DNA of 64,000 nucleotides from an uncultured beta proteobacterium (GCA_903875135.1 CAIQUZ010000114.1:1-64000), one strand, 5' to 3'. Numbered from the stretch's first letter, positions 46,785 to 57,257 are shown. Notes: a model not told the origin generated them from the sequence alone. Numbers and translations are program-made.

Positions 46785-47849
46785 ATGCCCTTAGTATCAA
46801 TGAGACAATTACTCGATCATGCCGCAGAAAACGGTTATGCTCTACCTGCCTTTAACGTCAATAATTTAGAGCAAGTTCAGGCAATTATGGCGGCTGCTGA
46901 CGAGGTTGGCGCCCCTGTCATTATGCAAGCTTCAGCAGGTGCTAGAAAATACGCTGGAGAAGCTTTTTTGAGGCACTTGATTGAAGCGGCGATTGAATCT
47001 TACCCGCACATTCCGGTGGTGATGCACCAAGATCATGGTCAAACCCCGGCGGTATGTATGGCTGCAATTAAAAGTGGGTTTACAAGCGTCATGATGGATG
47101 GCTCTCTCATGGCGGATGGAAAAACCGTTGCTGATTACGAATATAACGTGGCAGTGTCAAAAGAAGTGGTGAAGTTTTCGCACTCGATCGGCGTCACAGT
47201 TGAGGCAGAGTTAGGTGTTTTAGGTTCTTTAGAAACCATGATGGGGGATAAAGAGGATGGTCATGGCGCTGATGGCAAGATGACTCGCGAGCAGTTATTA
47301 ACGGATGTTGAACAAGCAGCAGACTTTGTTCGCAAAACACAATGTGATGCTTTAGCCATTGCCATAGGAACCAGTCATGGAGCTTATAAGTTTAGTAAAA
47401 AGCCGACTGGTGAGACATTAGCGATAAGTCGTATTCGAGAGATTCATCAACGCATACCCAATACGCACTTAGTGATGCATGGCTCTTCAAGCGTTCCTCA
47501 AGAATTACTGGCCATGATCCGAGAGTTTGGTGGCGATATGAAAGAAACCTACGGGGTACCTGTTGAAGAAATTCAAGAGGGCATTAAAAATGGTGTACGA
47601 AAAGTGAATATTGATACGGATATTCGTTTAGCGATGACCGCTGCAGTACGCAAATACTTATTTGAAAACCCAGAAAAATTTGATCCGCGTGATTTCTTAA
47701 AGCCTGCCCGCGAAGCTGCCAAGCTGATTTGTAAAGCACGTTATTTATCCTTTGGTTGTGAGGGTCAAGCAGCAAAGATTCAACCGATCGCATTAGAAAA
47801 AATGGTTGAACGATATAACTCTGGCGCGCTTACACAATTGGTTAAATAA
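46785..47849 (+). CDS. fba: Class II fructose-bisphosphate aldolase (Calvin subtype)
   Basis: A 354-residue zinc aldolase. [16 protein letters not shown], the zinc loop HQDHG (81-85), [19 protein letters not shown] and [11 protein letters not shown] followed by HGSSSVP mark a class II, CbbA-type enzyme. GGAGAG lies before the ATG. purC begins on the last base of the stop codon. Confidence 0.96.
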   Translation: MPLVSMRQLLDHAAENGYALPAFNVNNLEQVQAIMAAADEVGAPVIMQASAGARKYAGEAFLRHLIEAAIESYPHIPVVMHQDHGQTPAVCMAAIKSGFTSVMMDGSLMADGKTVADYEYNVAVSKEVVKFSHSIGVTVEAELGVLGSLETMMGDKEDGHGADGKMTREQLLTDVEQAADFVRKTQCDALAIAIGTSHGAYKFSKKPTGETLAISRIREIHQRIPNTHLVMHGSSSVPQELLAMIREFGGDMKETYGVPVEEIQEGIKNGVRKVNIDTDIRLAMTAAVRKYLFENPEKFDPRDFLKPAREAAKLICKARYLSFGCEGQAAKIQPIALEKMVERYNSGALTQLVK

Positions 47850-48745
47850 TGTCGAACGCGCTCTTTGAAACAGCCATACAATCCTTACCATTAATTTCTA
47901 AAGGTAAGGTGCGAGATATTTATGTAGTGGATGATGAGCATTTATTAATGATCACCACAGATCGCCTTTCTGCCTTTGATGTCGTGATGCAAGAGCCTAT
48001 TCCTGGAAAAGGGATTGTATTAAATCAAATGGCGAATTTTTGGTTTGAGCGTCTTGGGCATGTCATTCCAAATCACTTGACGGGGATCGATCCTGAGACG
48101 GTCGTCAGCGACGGCGAAAAAGCCCAAGTACAAGGTCGCTCAATCGTTGTTAAGCGCTTAAAGCCGATTTTGGTAGAGGCGGTCGTACGTGGTTATTTAT
48201 CTGGTAGTGGTTGGAAAGATTACCAAGCAACCGGCTCAGTGTGTGGAGTTGTCTTACCTCAGGGTTTACAAAATGCTCAACAGCTATCTCACCCCATATT
48301 TACTCCTGCTGCGAAAGCAGATATGGGAGATCATGATGAAAATATTCGTTTTGCTGATGTAGTCGAGCGGATTGGCGAGCAACTTGCAAATCAGATTAAA
48401 TCGGTCAGTATTACCTTGTATCAAGAGGCTGCCAAGTTTGCTTTAACGAAGGGCATCATTATTGCGGATACTAAATTTGAGTTTGGTTTAGATCAAAATA
48501 ATCAACTCGTCTTAATGGATGAGATTTTGACAGCCGACTCATCTAGGTTTTGGCCAGCTGCTTCTTATGTCGTGGGCCAGAACCCGCCCTCATTTGATAA
48601 GCAGTTTGTCAGAGATTGGTTAGAGTCGGTGAGAATTGATGGTCAGCCATGGAATAAAAAAGCACCAGCGCCACATTTGCCAGCTGAAGTGATTCAAAAA
48701 ACATCAGCCAAGTATCTCGAAGCTTTGCAGATATTGACCCAATAA
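47849..48745 (+). CDS. purC: SAICAR synthase
   Basis: A 298-residue purine-biosynthesis ligase joining CAIR and aspartate with [31 protein letters not shown] (in parts), [30 protein letters not shown] and [18 protein letters not shown] are family marks. The start overlaps the fba stop by one base. A weak stem (GGCTG/CAGCC) lies between it and purE. Confidence 0.96.
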   Translation: MSNALFETAIQSLPLISKGKVRDIYVVDDEHLLMITTDRLSAFDVVMQEPIPGKGIVLNQMANFWFERLGHVIPNHLTGIDPETVVSDGEKAQVQGRSIVVKRLKPILVEAVVRGYLSGSGWKDYQATGSVCGVVLPQGLQNAQQLSHPIFTPAAKADMGDHDENIRFADVVERIGEQLANQIKSVSITLYQEAAKFALTKGIIIADTKFEFGLDQNNQLVLMDEILTADSSRFWPAASYVVGQNPPSFDKQFVRDWLESVRIDGQPWNKKAPAPHLPAEVIQKTSAKYLEALQILTQ

Positions 48746-48799
48746 CGGGCTGATTGGTAAACAGCCTTAAAATAGATAAGATCTAATTCAGGAGATCAA

Positions 48800-49324
48800 A
48801 TGAGCCAAGCAGAGAACAGTCAAACCAAATCCACCACTACAGCAGCCCCTATTGTTGGAGTGGTCATGGGATCTAATTCGGACTGGGATGTCATGTCCTT
48901 TGCGGCCCAAATATTAACTGAATTTGACATTCCCCACGAGCGGCAAGTTTTATCTGCGCACAGAATGCCTGACGAAATGTATGCTTATGCACAGTCAGCT
49001 AAAGATAGGGGTCTACAGGCCATTATTGCTGGAGCAGGTGGCGCTGCGCACTTACCTGGGATGTTGGCAGCAAAAACAGTGATTCCGGTTTATGGTGTGC
49101 CAGTGCCCTCTAAATATCTCAAGGGTGAAGACTCTTTACTATCCATTGTGCAAATGCCGAAGGGAATTCCTGTTGCCACATTTGCCATTGGGGAAGCTGG
49201 CGCTGCAAATGCCGCTTTACACGTTATTGCGAACTTAGCACTACACTCCCCTGAGTTACAGAAAAAATTACAGGCTTATCGTGATGCTCAAACGAATAAA
49301 GCCAAGCAAATGACTTTGCCATAA
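48800..49324 (+). CDS. purE: N5-carboxyaminoimidazole ribonucleotide mutase
   Basis: A 174-residue class I PurE. GVVMGSNSDWDVM, the catalytic SAHRMPDEM (52-60), IIAGAGGAAHLPGM and LLSIVQMPKGIPVATFAIG (in parts) are typical. It converts N5-CAIR, made by the following purK product, to CAIR. AGGAG lies before the ATG. Confidence 0.96.
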   Translation: MSQAENSQTKSTTTAAPIVGVVMGSNSDWDVMSFAAQILTEFDIPHERQVLSAHRMPDEMYAYAQSAKDRGLQAIIAGAGGAAHLPGMLAAKTVIPVYGVPVPSKYLKGEDSLLSIVQMPKGIPVATFAIGEAGAANAALHVIANLALHSPELQKKLQAYRDAQTNKAKQMTLP

Positions 49325-49330
49325 TCCACT

Positions 49331-50527
49331 ATGCATGAAAAAGACTGGCCTTTATATCCCCCTTCATTTTTAGGTATTCTAGGTGGCGGGCAACTAGGCC
49401 GATTCTTTGTCCAAGCGGCACAAGATTTGGGTTACGGAGTTTGTGTATTAGACCCTGATCCAAATAGCCCTGCAGGACAAATAGCCCAGATTCATTTGCA
49501 AGCGGATTATGCAGATCAAGAAGCGTTAAAAACAATGGCCAGAAGATGTAGAGCGATTAGTACGGAGTTTGAGAATGTGCCGGCCAAGACAATTGATTTT
49601 TTAATTGAACAAGGCGTTTTTGTTGCTCCAGATAGCTATGCAGTTTCTATTGCTCAAAATCGCATTAAAGAAAAGCAATTTTTTCAAAACTTATTATCTC
49701 AAACTGGAGTTGGTCCAGTTTTGTATCACGTGATAGAAGAGCAAGCGCATCTAACGAATGTACCTCAAGAAATATTTCCTGCAATATTAAAGACTTCTCA
49801 GCTGGGTTATGACGGTAAGGGACAGCAAACTGTTTATCATCTCACAGAACTTTTATCCGCTTGGATAATGTTAGGAAAAGTGCCTTGTGTTTTAGAGAAA
49901 AAAGTAGATTTAGATTTTGAGCTTTCTGCCCTCATTGTGCGGAGCGCTGACGATGAGGTGCACTTGATGCCAATTGCTCAAAATATTCATCAACATGGCA
50001 TATTGCATCTGAGTATGGTGCCGGCACCAAATATGAGTCTATCGATTCAGGATCAGATTCAACGTGCGGCGCAAGTCATCATCCGCGAGCTGCATTATGT
50101 CGGGGTGATGTGCATCGAGTTTTTTATTTTAAAAGATGGGACTATGTGCGTTAACGAGATCGCTCCACGACCACATAATTCAGGGCATCATAGCTTAGAT
50201 TCTTGCTTGACAAGCCAATTTGAGCAACAGGTTCGAGTTCTTGCCAAGCTCCCTTTAGGAAACTCAAAGCTCATGTCTCCCGTTGTGATGTTAAATTTGT
50301 TGGGTGATTTATGGCTCCATGGAGAAAACAACGATGCCATCACTGCACCGAATTGGCAGAACGTATTAGCCATGGCATCAGCCAAACTGCATCTATATGG
50401 AAAAGCGGCACCTAAAATTGGGCGCAAGATGGGCCATATTAATTTTTTAGACGAATCTGTAGAGCAAGCTTTGAAAAGCGCTCATCAGGCGATGGAGATA
50501 CTTGGATTTCCTACGATTAAGGAATGA
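49331..50527 (+). CDS. purK: N5-carboxyaminoimidazole ribonucleotide synthase
   Basis: A 398-residue ATP-grasp enzyme making N5-CAIR from AIR, bicarbonate and ATP. The start GILGGGQLGRFFVQAAQDLGYGV, LDPDPNSPAGQIA, LKTSQLGYDGKGQ and EIAPRPHNSGHHSLD are the PurK marks. It begins six bases after the purE stop with no obvious Shine-Dalgarno, so translation may be coupled. Confidence 0.95.
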   Translation: MHEKDWPLYPPSFLGILGGGQLGRFFVQAAQDLGYGVCVLDPDPNSPAGQIAQIHLQADYADQEALKTMARRCRAISTEFENVPAKTIDFLIEQGVFVAPDSYAVSIAQNRIKEKQFFQNLLSQTGVGPVLYHVIEEQAHLTNVPQEIFPAILKTSQLGYDGKGQQTVYHLTELLSAWIMLGKVPCVLEKKVDLDFELSALIVRSADDEVHLMPIAQNIHQHGILHLSMVPAPNMSLSIQDQIQRAAQVIIRELHYVGVMCIEFFILKDGTMCVNEIAPRPHNSGHHSLDSCLTSQFEQQVRVLAKLPLGNSKLMSPVVMLNLLGDLWLHGENNDAITAPNWQNVLAMASAKLHLYGKAAPKIGRKMGHINFLDESVEQALKSAHQAMEILGFPTIKE

Positions 50528-50530
50528 TGG

Positions 50531-51577
50531 GTGAGCATCCGGATAATCCCCAAAGCAGAAATAAACATACCTGAACTTGTTGAACTCATTCAGCAGGGGC
50601 ACTTACTCGCGATTCCGACGGAGACAGTTTATGGCTTGGCAGCCAATGCCTCTGATGAAGAGGCTCTCAAAAAAATATACCGTTTAAAAAATCGCCCGGA
50701 AAACCATCCTCTTATCATTCATATCGCCCCACCGCGGATGGAAGAGGATCAATCAGCTTTCTGGGAGAGGGAGTTATCGAGATGGTCGAGCGACGTTCCA
50801 CCCCAAGCAATTGCCTTAGCTGAGGCATTTTGGCCTGGCCCGTTAACCCTCATTTTAAAAAAATCACGCCAGGTTTCTGATTTTGTCACTGGTGGGCAAA
50901 ACACCGTGGGTATCAGGGTCCCTAGACATGACCTCACTATTCAAATTCTTCAAGCCTTTGGATCAGGCTTAGCGGCACCTTCTGCAAATCGCTTTGGAAG
51001 AATATCTCCCACATCAGCGCAACATGTTTTAGAGGAGTTTTTAAACTTTATGGGTGACGAATCATTAACCATTCTAGATGGTGGTCAGTGCGAAGTGGGC
51101 ATTGAATCGACAATCCTGGATTTGTCGAGAATTGATGAAGTTGGCCCTGTTATTTTGAGGCCGGGGATGATTACCGCAGAAGATATCTTTTCTGTACTAG
51201 GTGGAGAGGTGTCTACAAACACGCATTCTGAGATTAGACACTCGGGAGGAGTTCTTGGGCACTATGCACCACAGACACTTTTAATTTCTAAAGAGACAGA
51301 AACGCTTTGTACTAATGATTTTATGCCGCAAAAAATAGGGGTAGTAACTTTTGGCAACTTTAAGGAGCTTCAGGATAAGTGGTCCTCACAACTTGTCGAT
51401 TGGTATTTTTTACCGAAAGATGCCGACACGGTTGCTAGAAGTTTATATGGATTGTTAAGAGATTTAGATAACCGCGGGTATCAGAAAATTATCTTTGATC
51501 AATTACCTCAAGACTTAGCTTGGTCGGCGATACAAGATCGACTAACGAGAGCGATTTATGGCTCTGGCCAACACTAG
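50531..51577 (+). CDS. sua5: L-threonylcarbamoyladenylate synthase (Sua5 type)
   Basis: A 348-residue protein of the tRNA t6A pathway, long (Sua5) rather than short (TsaC) form. YrdC domain 1-205: IPTETVYGLAANASDEEALKKIYRLKNRP (in parts), FWPGPLTLIL, VGIRVPRH, APSANRFGRISPTSAQHV. The linker SGGVLGHYAPQT leads to the C-terminal Sua5 domain. The GTG at 50531 is the only in-frame start with a ribosome site (AAGGA). The stop overlaps that of dacB through CTAG. Confidence 0.94.
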   Translation: MSIRIIPKAEINIPELVELIQQGHLLAIPTETVYGLAANASDEEALKKIYRLKNRPENHPLIIHIAPPRMEEDQSAFWERELSRWSSDVPPQAIALAEAFWPGPLTLILKKSRQVSDFVTGGQNTVGIRVPRHDLTIQILQAFGSGLAAPSANRFGRISPTSAQHVLEEFLNFMGDESLTILDGGQCEVGIESTILDLSRIDEVGPVILRPGMITAEDIFSVLGGEVSTNTHSEIRHSGGVLGHYAPQTLLISKETETLCTNDFMPQKIGVVTFGNFKELQDKWSSQLVDWYFLPKDADTVARSLYGLLRDLDNRGYQKIIFDQLPQDLAWSAIQDRLTRAIYGSGQH

Positions 51578-53103
51578 TCATGAGGGCAGTCATCTAAGGT
51601 CCAACTGATCACTGCATCATTAACACCACTTCCACCCATGGCCGCATTAGGGTGGTTGATGATGGAGGATACCGCATACACTTTTCCTGATTTGCTGACA
51701 ACGTAGCCTGCAACAGCTCTAACTGTTTGCAACGTTCCAGTTTTCATATAGGCGCCAGATTTCTGAAGTGTACTAGGTAGCGTGGTGTCGGGATGAAAAG
51801 CCAGTTCAGAGGAGTTGCCTTCCCACAATTTCTTTAAGCGAGAGAGGAGTCGATGCTTCATCGTGCCGTCCACTCCGGCAATTGGTAAGGAGTTAACAAT
51901 GACTTCGCTATTTTTTGAATGGGCGGCAAAGTTTAAAAGGGATGTCATACTTTGCGGTGATATGCGTTCAATATTCGATAGCCCTGAACCATTTTCCAGC
52001 ACGAGTTCAGGAAATTGAAGGTTTGATCTTTTCAACCAATCTTTAATGATTCGGCTGCTTTCATCAGTAGTTACCGGTTTGTTGCCTTTTTCTAAGCCGA
52101 TAGTCAAAAAGATTTGCCGCGCCATGACGTTATTGGAATACTTGTTGGTATCCTTTACAGCGTCGGCCAATAAAATTCCTTGATGACTAACTAGGGGTTT
52201 AAGGTGAGAGGCAACTTGACCATCTAGAGCATCAGGCGTTTTTTTCCAAGTTCCACCGGCATCCTCCCAGGCTGCAATAATTCCTTGTTTTAAAAAATCA
52301 TTCGAGCTAAGAGCAACAATATTCCAAGGGGTATCAGGGCAATTGATGGAGAATTTCCCTGAAAAAGAGGCATTCCATTCATCTGGATTCACTTGATGAA
52401 CTTCAGCCTTCATACTCTTTGTCCAATCTGCGCATGAATCCTTGCTGGACTTTAATTGATTTTTAATATGTAGACCTGCTATACGCGGGGTATAGGTTAT
52501 TTGAGGTTCACCACTGATATTTGAAATCTTAAAAGATAGGGTTTGAAAAGAGTACAACAGAGCATCTGGTGGAACGTTATACGTTCGTGAGGCTTCCCCG
52601 TCTTCAGGAGCAGTTTTTTTGACACTGGGTGAATATGCCGACCTATCGAAAACTAAGTTACCATTAATTTCATTGATTCCTAGTTGACGCAGATCTGCCA
52701 TGATTTTGGAAAGTTCTTCCGGAACGAACTTGGGGTCTCCTTGACCTTGCCAAATCAAATTCCCGTTGAGAACGCCTTGCTCTATAGGATTTGTTGCATA
52801 AACATTCGTCTTCCATCGGTATTGAGGGCTCAATAAATCTATGGCTGAAATCGTTGTTAACAACTTGATGGTTGAGGCGGGATTCATGGGCGATTGGGCA
52901 CGCCAACTGAATTGCTGTGTCTGAGGTGGAGAAAGAGTAATCGGGATTACATGAAAGGCCACTGCGGTTTCTGGCATTTTGAAAGCTTGCAAAGCCTTTT
53001 TCACACCTTTGGGAAGTATTTCTTCACCATATGCTAAGGGCAAAAAGTCACAATTTATCAATAGCGCCAGTAAAGTGAAGCAATGAGTGATGGAAAAACG
53101 CAT
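51574..53103 (-). CDS. dacB: D-alanyl-D-alanine carboxypeptidase/endopeptidase (PBP4 family)
   Basis: A 509-residue periplasmic peptidase S13. A signal peptide (FTLLALLINCDFLPLAYG) precedes the catalytic S77-T-I-K80 box in NPASTIKLLTT, the S-x-N box in KYSNNVMARQIF and the K-T-G box in GAYMKTGTLQT. A long insertion between the first two boxes is normal for PBP4. It trims or cuts murein cross-links. Divergent from the HU gene. Confidence 0.93.
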   Translation of the reverse strand: MRFSITHCFTLLALLINCDFLPLAYGEEILPKGVKKALQAFKMPETAVAFHVIPITLSPPQTQQFSWRAQSPMNPASTIKLLTTISAIDLLSPQYRWKTNVYATNPIEQGVLNGNLIWQGQGDPKFVPEELSKIMADLRQLGINEINGNLVFDRSAYSPSVKKTAPEDGEASRTYNVPPDALLYSFQTLSFKISNISGEPQITYTPRIAGLHIKNQLKSSKDSCADWTKSMKAEVHQVNPDEWNASFSGKFSINCPDTPWNIVALSSNDFLKQGIIAAWEDAGGTWKKTPDALDGQVASHLKPLVSHQGILLADAVKDTNKYSNNVMARQIFLTIGLEKGNKPVTTDESSRIIKDWLKRSNLQFPELVLENGSGLSNIERISPQSMTSLLNFAAHSKNSEVIVNSLPIAGVDGTMKHRLLSRLKKLWEGNSSELAFHPDTTLPSTLQKSGAYMKTGTLQTVRAVAGYVVSKSGKVYAVSSIINHPNAAMGGSGVNDAVISWTLDDCPHD

Positions 53104-53256
53104 GTTATTGACTTTTTGTTGTTGGTGTAAAACCCATCCAATGTATTTTTACAATCATAAATTGATTGGAGGATGTAAATAATTCAATAATAACTTGTTA
53201 AGATATTCGAATGTTTGTTAGCATTAAAGTAATAAATAAAACCAATGGAGATATTC

Positions 53257-53541
53257 ATGAATAAATCTGAACTTTCGGACTCTATTGCCGCTGGCGCTGA
53301 TATATCTAAAACAAAAAGTGATCAAGTCCTTGATTCCATTTTGTCCATCATCGAGAGACAACTTGGTGAAAATGACTCAGTTCAATTATCTGGTTTTGGA
53401 TCTTTTGTCGTTAAAGAAAGAACCGCTAGAGTTGGAAGAAACCCTAAAACTGGCGAACCGATACAAATTGCGGCGATGTTGACAGTACGCTTTTCTCCAG
53501 GAAAAGCTTTTAAAGAGGAACTTAACCACGGTATCGATTAA
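53257..53541 (+). CDS. HU-family DNA-binding protein
   Basis: A 94-residue nucleoid protein. MNKSELSDSIAAGADISKTKSDQVLDSILS starts the helical body (shown in parts), SGFGSFVVKERTARVGRNPKTGE carries the arm base with the conserved G-R-N-P and Pro tip region, and FSPGKAFKEELN ends it. The ATG at 53257 has GGAG upstream. The sequence is more diverged than a main HU-beta, for example QIAAMLTVRFSPG in place of KIKAAKVPKFRAG, so it may be a second HU. Confidence 0.92.
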   Translation: MNKSELSDSIAAGADISKTKSDQVLDSILSIIERQLGENDSVQLSGFGSFVVKERTARVGRNPKTGEPIQIAAMLTVRFSPGKAFKEELNHGID

Positions 53542-53593
53542 AATTCCTTAATAGATCTTCTCATCTAGGGGAAGCATAACAATAGGAGTTGTT

Positions 53594-54739
53594 TTGACAG
53601 TCATCACAAATATAGAAGATTTAAGAGTTCTGCATCAAAAACGAGCCCCAAGAATGTTTTATGACTATGCAGACTCAGGCTCTTGGACTGAGGGAACTTA
53701 CCGTTCTAATGAATCCGAATTTACCAAAATTAAATTCCGTCAAAGAGTCGCAATCAACATGGACCATCGTAGTATTGAATCTACGATGTTAGGCTTACCT
53801 GTCTCAATGCCAGTGGCTCTCTCACCGGTTGGTATGACCGGGATGCAGCATGCAGATGGTGAGATTTTGGCCGCAATGGCAGCCAAAAAATTCGGTGTCC
53901 CATTTTGTTTATCCACGATGAGTATTTGCTCTATGGAAGAAGTTGCTAAAAGGACTCAGCACCCATTTTGGTTTCAGCTATATGTCATGCGTGATAAACA
54001 ATTTGTCAGCTCGCTCATTGAGAGGGCAAAAGCGGTTAATTGTTCAGCGTTAGTTCTTACCCTAGATTTACAGATATTAGGACAGCGACATAAAGATTTA
54101 AAAAATGGCTTGTCAGCACCACCCAAGCCCACTTTAAAAAATATATTCAATATGTTTATGAAGCCAGCTTGGTGTATAGACATGTTGAAAACGAAGAATC
54201 GTCAATTTGGCAATATTGTTGGTCATGTAAAAGGAGTTGACGATATGTCTTCACTTGGAGCATGGACGGCTAGCCAATTTGACCCAACGCTGGATTGGAA
54301 TGAGGTTGAACAAATCAAAAAGCAGTGGGGCGGAAAATTGATTCTAAAGGGTATTTTAGATCCAGAAGACGCAAAATTAGCGGTATTAGCAGGTGCCGAT
54401 GCCATTATTGTTTCTAACCATGGTGGACGACAACTAGATGGTGCGCCATCAACGATTGAAGCACTTCCAGCGATTGTTGATGCTGTAGGCTCGCAAGTAG
54501 AAATATGGTTAGATAGCGGAATCCGTTCTGGGCAAGACGTGATAAAAGCGCTAGCTCTTGGCGCAACCGGAACCATGATTGGTCGGTCGTATATTTACGG
54601 ATTAGGCGCCATGGGTCAATCCGGGGTTACGAAGGCTTTAGAAATTATTGCGAAAGAGCTTGATTTGACAATGGCTTTTTGTGGGCTGAAGGATGTTCGT
54701 CAAGTGAACAAGAACATCCTATTTCCCGGAAGCTTTTAA
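53594..54739 (+). CDS. FMN-dependent alpha-hydroxy acid oxidase/dehydrogenase
   Basis: A 381-residue TIM-barrel flavoprotein of the L-lactate/glycolate/mandelate family. FYDYADSGSW near the start, MPVALSPVGMTGMQHADGE (in parts), FWFQLYVMRD, the substrate His-Arg block IVSNHGGRQLDGAPSTI and DSGIRSGQDVIKALALGA give the FMN and active sites. The start is TTG 53594, with AGGAG five bases before. It oxidises an L-2-hydroxy acid to a 2-oxo acid; the exact substrate is unknown. Convergent with the SDR gene, with stops sharing TTAA. Confidence 0.9.
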   Translation: MTVITNIEDLRVLHQKRAPRMFYDYADSGSWTEGTYRSNESEFTKIKFRQRVAINMDHRSIESTMLGLPVSMPVALSPVGMTGMQHADGEILAAMAAKKFGVPFCLSTMSICSMEEVAKRTQHPFWFQLYVMRDKQFVSSLIERAKAVNCSALVLTLDLQILGQRHKDLKNGLSAPPKPTLKNIFNMFMKPAWCIDMLKTKNRQFGNIVGHVKGVDDMSSLGAWTASQFDPTLDWNEVEQIKKQWGGKLILKGILDPEDAKLAVLAGADAIIVSNHGGRQLDGAPSTIEALPAIVDAVGSQVEIWLDSGIRSGQDVIKALALGATGTMIGRSYIYGLGAMGQSGVTKALEIIAKELDLTMAFCGLKDVRQVNKNILFPGSF

Positions 54740-55482
54740 CGCCCGCCTGAAACGTCAATCATCGTACCGTGGATATAGCTAGCATCATCTGAGCATAGCC
54801 AAACCACGGTTTGGGCAACTTCTTGGGGCGTGCCAATACGACCTACAGGAACTCCTGCAGCCCATTTTTGGATAACTTCAATACCGCCATGAACATCATG
54901 AATCGATGTGCCGATGAGGCCCGGTCGAACGGCGTTAACTCGGACTCCTTGTAGGCCAACTTCTTTAGCAAGACCTAAACAAAAACCATCGACGGCCGCC
55001 TTCGATGAAGCGTAATGGATTTCTTGGGCAATACCACCTGTTCTGGCTGCCACGGAGGACATCAAAACAATTTTCCCACCTTTGCCGCCAAGTTCAGTGG
55101 ACATCCTTTTTACGGCTTCGCGGGTACAAAGGATCAACCCAATAACATTGAGATCAAACAGCTCTTTTAACTGTTGCTCGGTAGTTTGTGTAATTGGATT
55201 TTGCCCACCAATAATACCTGCATTAGCAATGAAAGAATCCAAGGTTCCCAAGGCATCAATTTGCTCAAATAAACGTACAATTTCAGACTCTTTGGAGCAA
55301 TCTGCTTGGATGGCCACGGCATTTCCGCCAGCGGATTGAATTTGTTCAACGACTTTAGCCGCTTCAACTTGATTGCGTGCGTAGTTGACAACGACAAAAT
55401 AGTTTTGTTTTGCAGCACTTCGAGCAATTTCAGCTCCAATGCCTCTGCTAGCTCCAGTAACGAGCATGATTTTTTTAGACAC
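54736..55482 (-). CDS. Short-chain dehydrogenase/reductase
   Basis: A 248-residue classical SDR. The NAD(P) motif TGASRGIG is at 9-16, followed by NAGIIGG, the catalytic Ser in VLMSSVAARTGG and Y-x-x-x-K in EIHYASSKAAVDG, then VRPGLIGTSIH. GTG 55482 with AAGGAG eight bases upstream is the start. FabG-like by length, but no acyl-carrier or fatty-acid genes are near, and its substrate is unknown. Confidence 0.9.
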   Translation of the reverse strand: MSKKIMLVTGASRGIGAEIARSAAKQNYFVVVNYARNQVEAAKVVEQIQSAGGNAVAIQADCSKESEIVRLFEQIDALGTLDSFIANAGIIGGQNPITQTTEQQLKELFDLNVIGLILCTREAVKRMSTELGGKGGKIVLMSSVAARTGGIAQEIHYASSKAAVDGFCLGLAKEVGLQGVRVNAVRPGLIGTSIHDVHGGIEVIQKWAAGVPVGRIGTPQEVAQTVVWLCSDDASYIHGTMIDVSGGR

Positions 55483-55520
55483 GATGACTCCTTGATAGTA
55501 TTTAATATATTAAAACACGT

Positions 55521-57257
55521 TTATGGAGAGTCTAGCTGTGCTGCCGTTAAAAAAAGCTTAATTTCTTCATTTAACCTATAGAGTTCTTTGCAAAGAAGAT
55601 CGATGAGATCGGCGTCATTGTGTTGATCTGAATTAGCGATCATTAAACAACACTGAATAAGTTGAGTAGCGTTAATGAGTCTGGCACCACCTAATATTTT
55701 ATGACTTATGTGAAGAAGTTGTGGATCGATGGTTTGAAATGCATGTTGTTGAAGTATCTTGAGTAGCTCTTCTTGCGTTTTTAAAACGGACTCTAAAATT
55801 GCGTATGCTGATGAATCATCTTGGTGTGAAAGGTCTAATAAGCGATGAAAATCCCACCGCTCCTGATCTCTTGATAATACCTTTTTGAGGCTACCTAAAA
55901 GTTCTTGTAGTTGAACAGGTTTAATTAAATAATCACTGATTAATTCATGATCAGTGCTTGAAAGTTTTTTCGCAAATAGTGTGTCACCAGTCAAAATGAT
56001 GATCTTCATATCAGGCTGTAAATCTAAAAGATGTACTGCCAGTTGTCGGCCCGTCATATCTGGCATAAATTCATCAGTAAGAACCAAATCAATCGATTTT
56101 TGTCGGACGATATGAATGGCTTCTTGGGCATTATCGGCTTGGAGACAAAAAAATCCAAAATGCTTCAGTTGTTGACTGACAATATCTCGGCAGGCAGGGT
56201 AGTCATCAATGATAAGAGCAACTTTACCTGAAAAAATAGGATGATAAACCGCAAGTTCGTTCGATTTAATAGCTTCTAATTTTGATATTGGTAGAGCCGA
56301 AGTGCGTTGGAAACAAATTCTAAAAGAGGCACACGTGCCGATTTGAAGGGTGCTTTCTATTTGAAGGCAACTACCCATAGAATATAGCAATCCATTGGTA
56401 ATCGATAAGCCAAGTCCAGCACCTGGAATTGCTCGTGTGTGAATACATTGACTTCTTTCATACGGTTGCAAAATACGTTCCAAATCCGCCTTGGGGATAC
56501 CGCAGCCTGTATCGATCAATTGAAATTGTAAGAGCTGTTCTGCATGGGTATCACTGAGAACATTCACGGATAGATAAATAGAGCCCTCTTTGGTAAATTT
56601 AATTGCATTACTCATTAAATTGATCAGTATCTGTTTCAGCCGTGTTTGGTCAATCATTAAACTTGGCGCTAAGACGGTATCGATATGTAAATAAAAATGT
56701 AGATCTTTCAAATCTGTAAGCCCTTTAAAACTTTGTGAAAGGTGCTCGATCAACTCGCGGAGAGAACAGGGCTCATAATGCGTCAAAGATTTACCGGCCT
56801 CGATTTTTGTTAAGTCGAGAACTTGATTGAGCATTTCTAAAAGGGATTTTGAAGTGCTGTAAGCACTTTGAATCAATTTCTTACTTTCTTTGGCGATCGA
56901 GACATCTTTGAGTAATAGCTCATGTGTACCTAAGATCGCTTGCAAGGGATTACGAATTTCATGACTAATGGTCGCTAAATAATGGGATTTTGCAGAGCTG
57001 GCTTCTTTGGTATGTTCATGCAATTCCATCATCGAGCCTATATTTTTTTGAGTATTTACAAATGAATAATGCGTCTTAAGCAATTGATAGATGAGGAATA
57101 ATAAGATGGATAACAACATTAAAAACATGCCAAATAACCATGAAGCAAGTTGTGGATGCTGAAATATGTAAAAACCTTCTTGCGGGATGAGATGGAAGTA
57201 CATCGCCCAACAAACAAGTAAAAAAATAATAAGGAGGTAGTACAAGATCTTTTTCAA
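55521..57257 (-). CDS. Hybrid sensor histidine kinase with receiver and Hpt domains (BvgS/EvgS-like core)
   Basis: A 578-residue membrane kinase starting at TTG 57257. Two membrane segments (6-20 and 40-60) bracket a very short outside loop. HisKA has His99 in ATISHEIRNPLQAILG. HATPase_c has LKQILINLMSNAIKFT (N213) and DTGCGIP (249-255), with GLGLSI. The receiver domain (345-460) has Asp395 in LVLTDEFMPDM and Lys447. The C-terminal helical domain has HISHKILGGARLINATQLIQCC, an Hpt motif with His519. The order H1-D1-H2 is the BvgS/EvgS phosphorelay, but without their periplasmic sensor domains. It is the last gene of an operon with its NarL-type regulator and a degenerate EAL protein. Confidence 0.88.
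   Translation of the reverse strand: MKKILYYLLIIFLLVCWAMYFHLIPQEGFYIFQHPQLASWLFGMFLMLLSILLFLIYQLLKTHYSFVNTQKNIGSMMELHEHTKEASSAKSHYLATISHEIRNPLQAILGTHELLLKDVSIAKESKKLIQSAYSTSKSLLEMLNQVLDLTKIEAGKSLTHYEPCSLRELIEHLSQSFKGLTDLKDLHFYLHIDTVLAPSLMIDQTRLKQILINLMSNAIKFTKEGSIYLSVNVLSDTHAEQLLQFQLIDTGCGIPKADLERILQPYERSQCIHTRAIPGAGLGLSITNGLLYSMGSCLQIESTLQIGTCASFRICFQRTSALPISKLEAIKSNELAVYHPIFSGKVALIIDDYPACRDIVSQQLKHFGFFCLQADNAQEAIHIVRQKSIDLVLTDEFMPDMTGRQLAVHLLDLQPDMKIIILTGDTLFAKKLSSTDHELISDYLIKPVQLQELLGSLKKVLSRDQERWDFHRLLDLSHQDDSSAYAILESVLKTQEELLKILQQHAFQTIDPQLLHISHKILGGARLINATQLIQCCLMIANSDQHNDADLIDLLCKELYRLNEEIKLFLTAAQLDSP

Noticed and set aside
48746-48799. Purine riboswitch or terminator between purC and purE
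   Set aside because: Only 54 bases, with one five-base stem and no T-run; too small for a riboswitch and too weak for a terminator.
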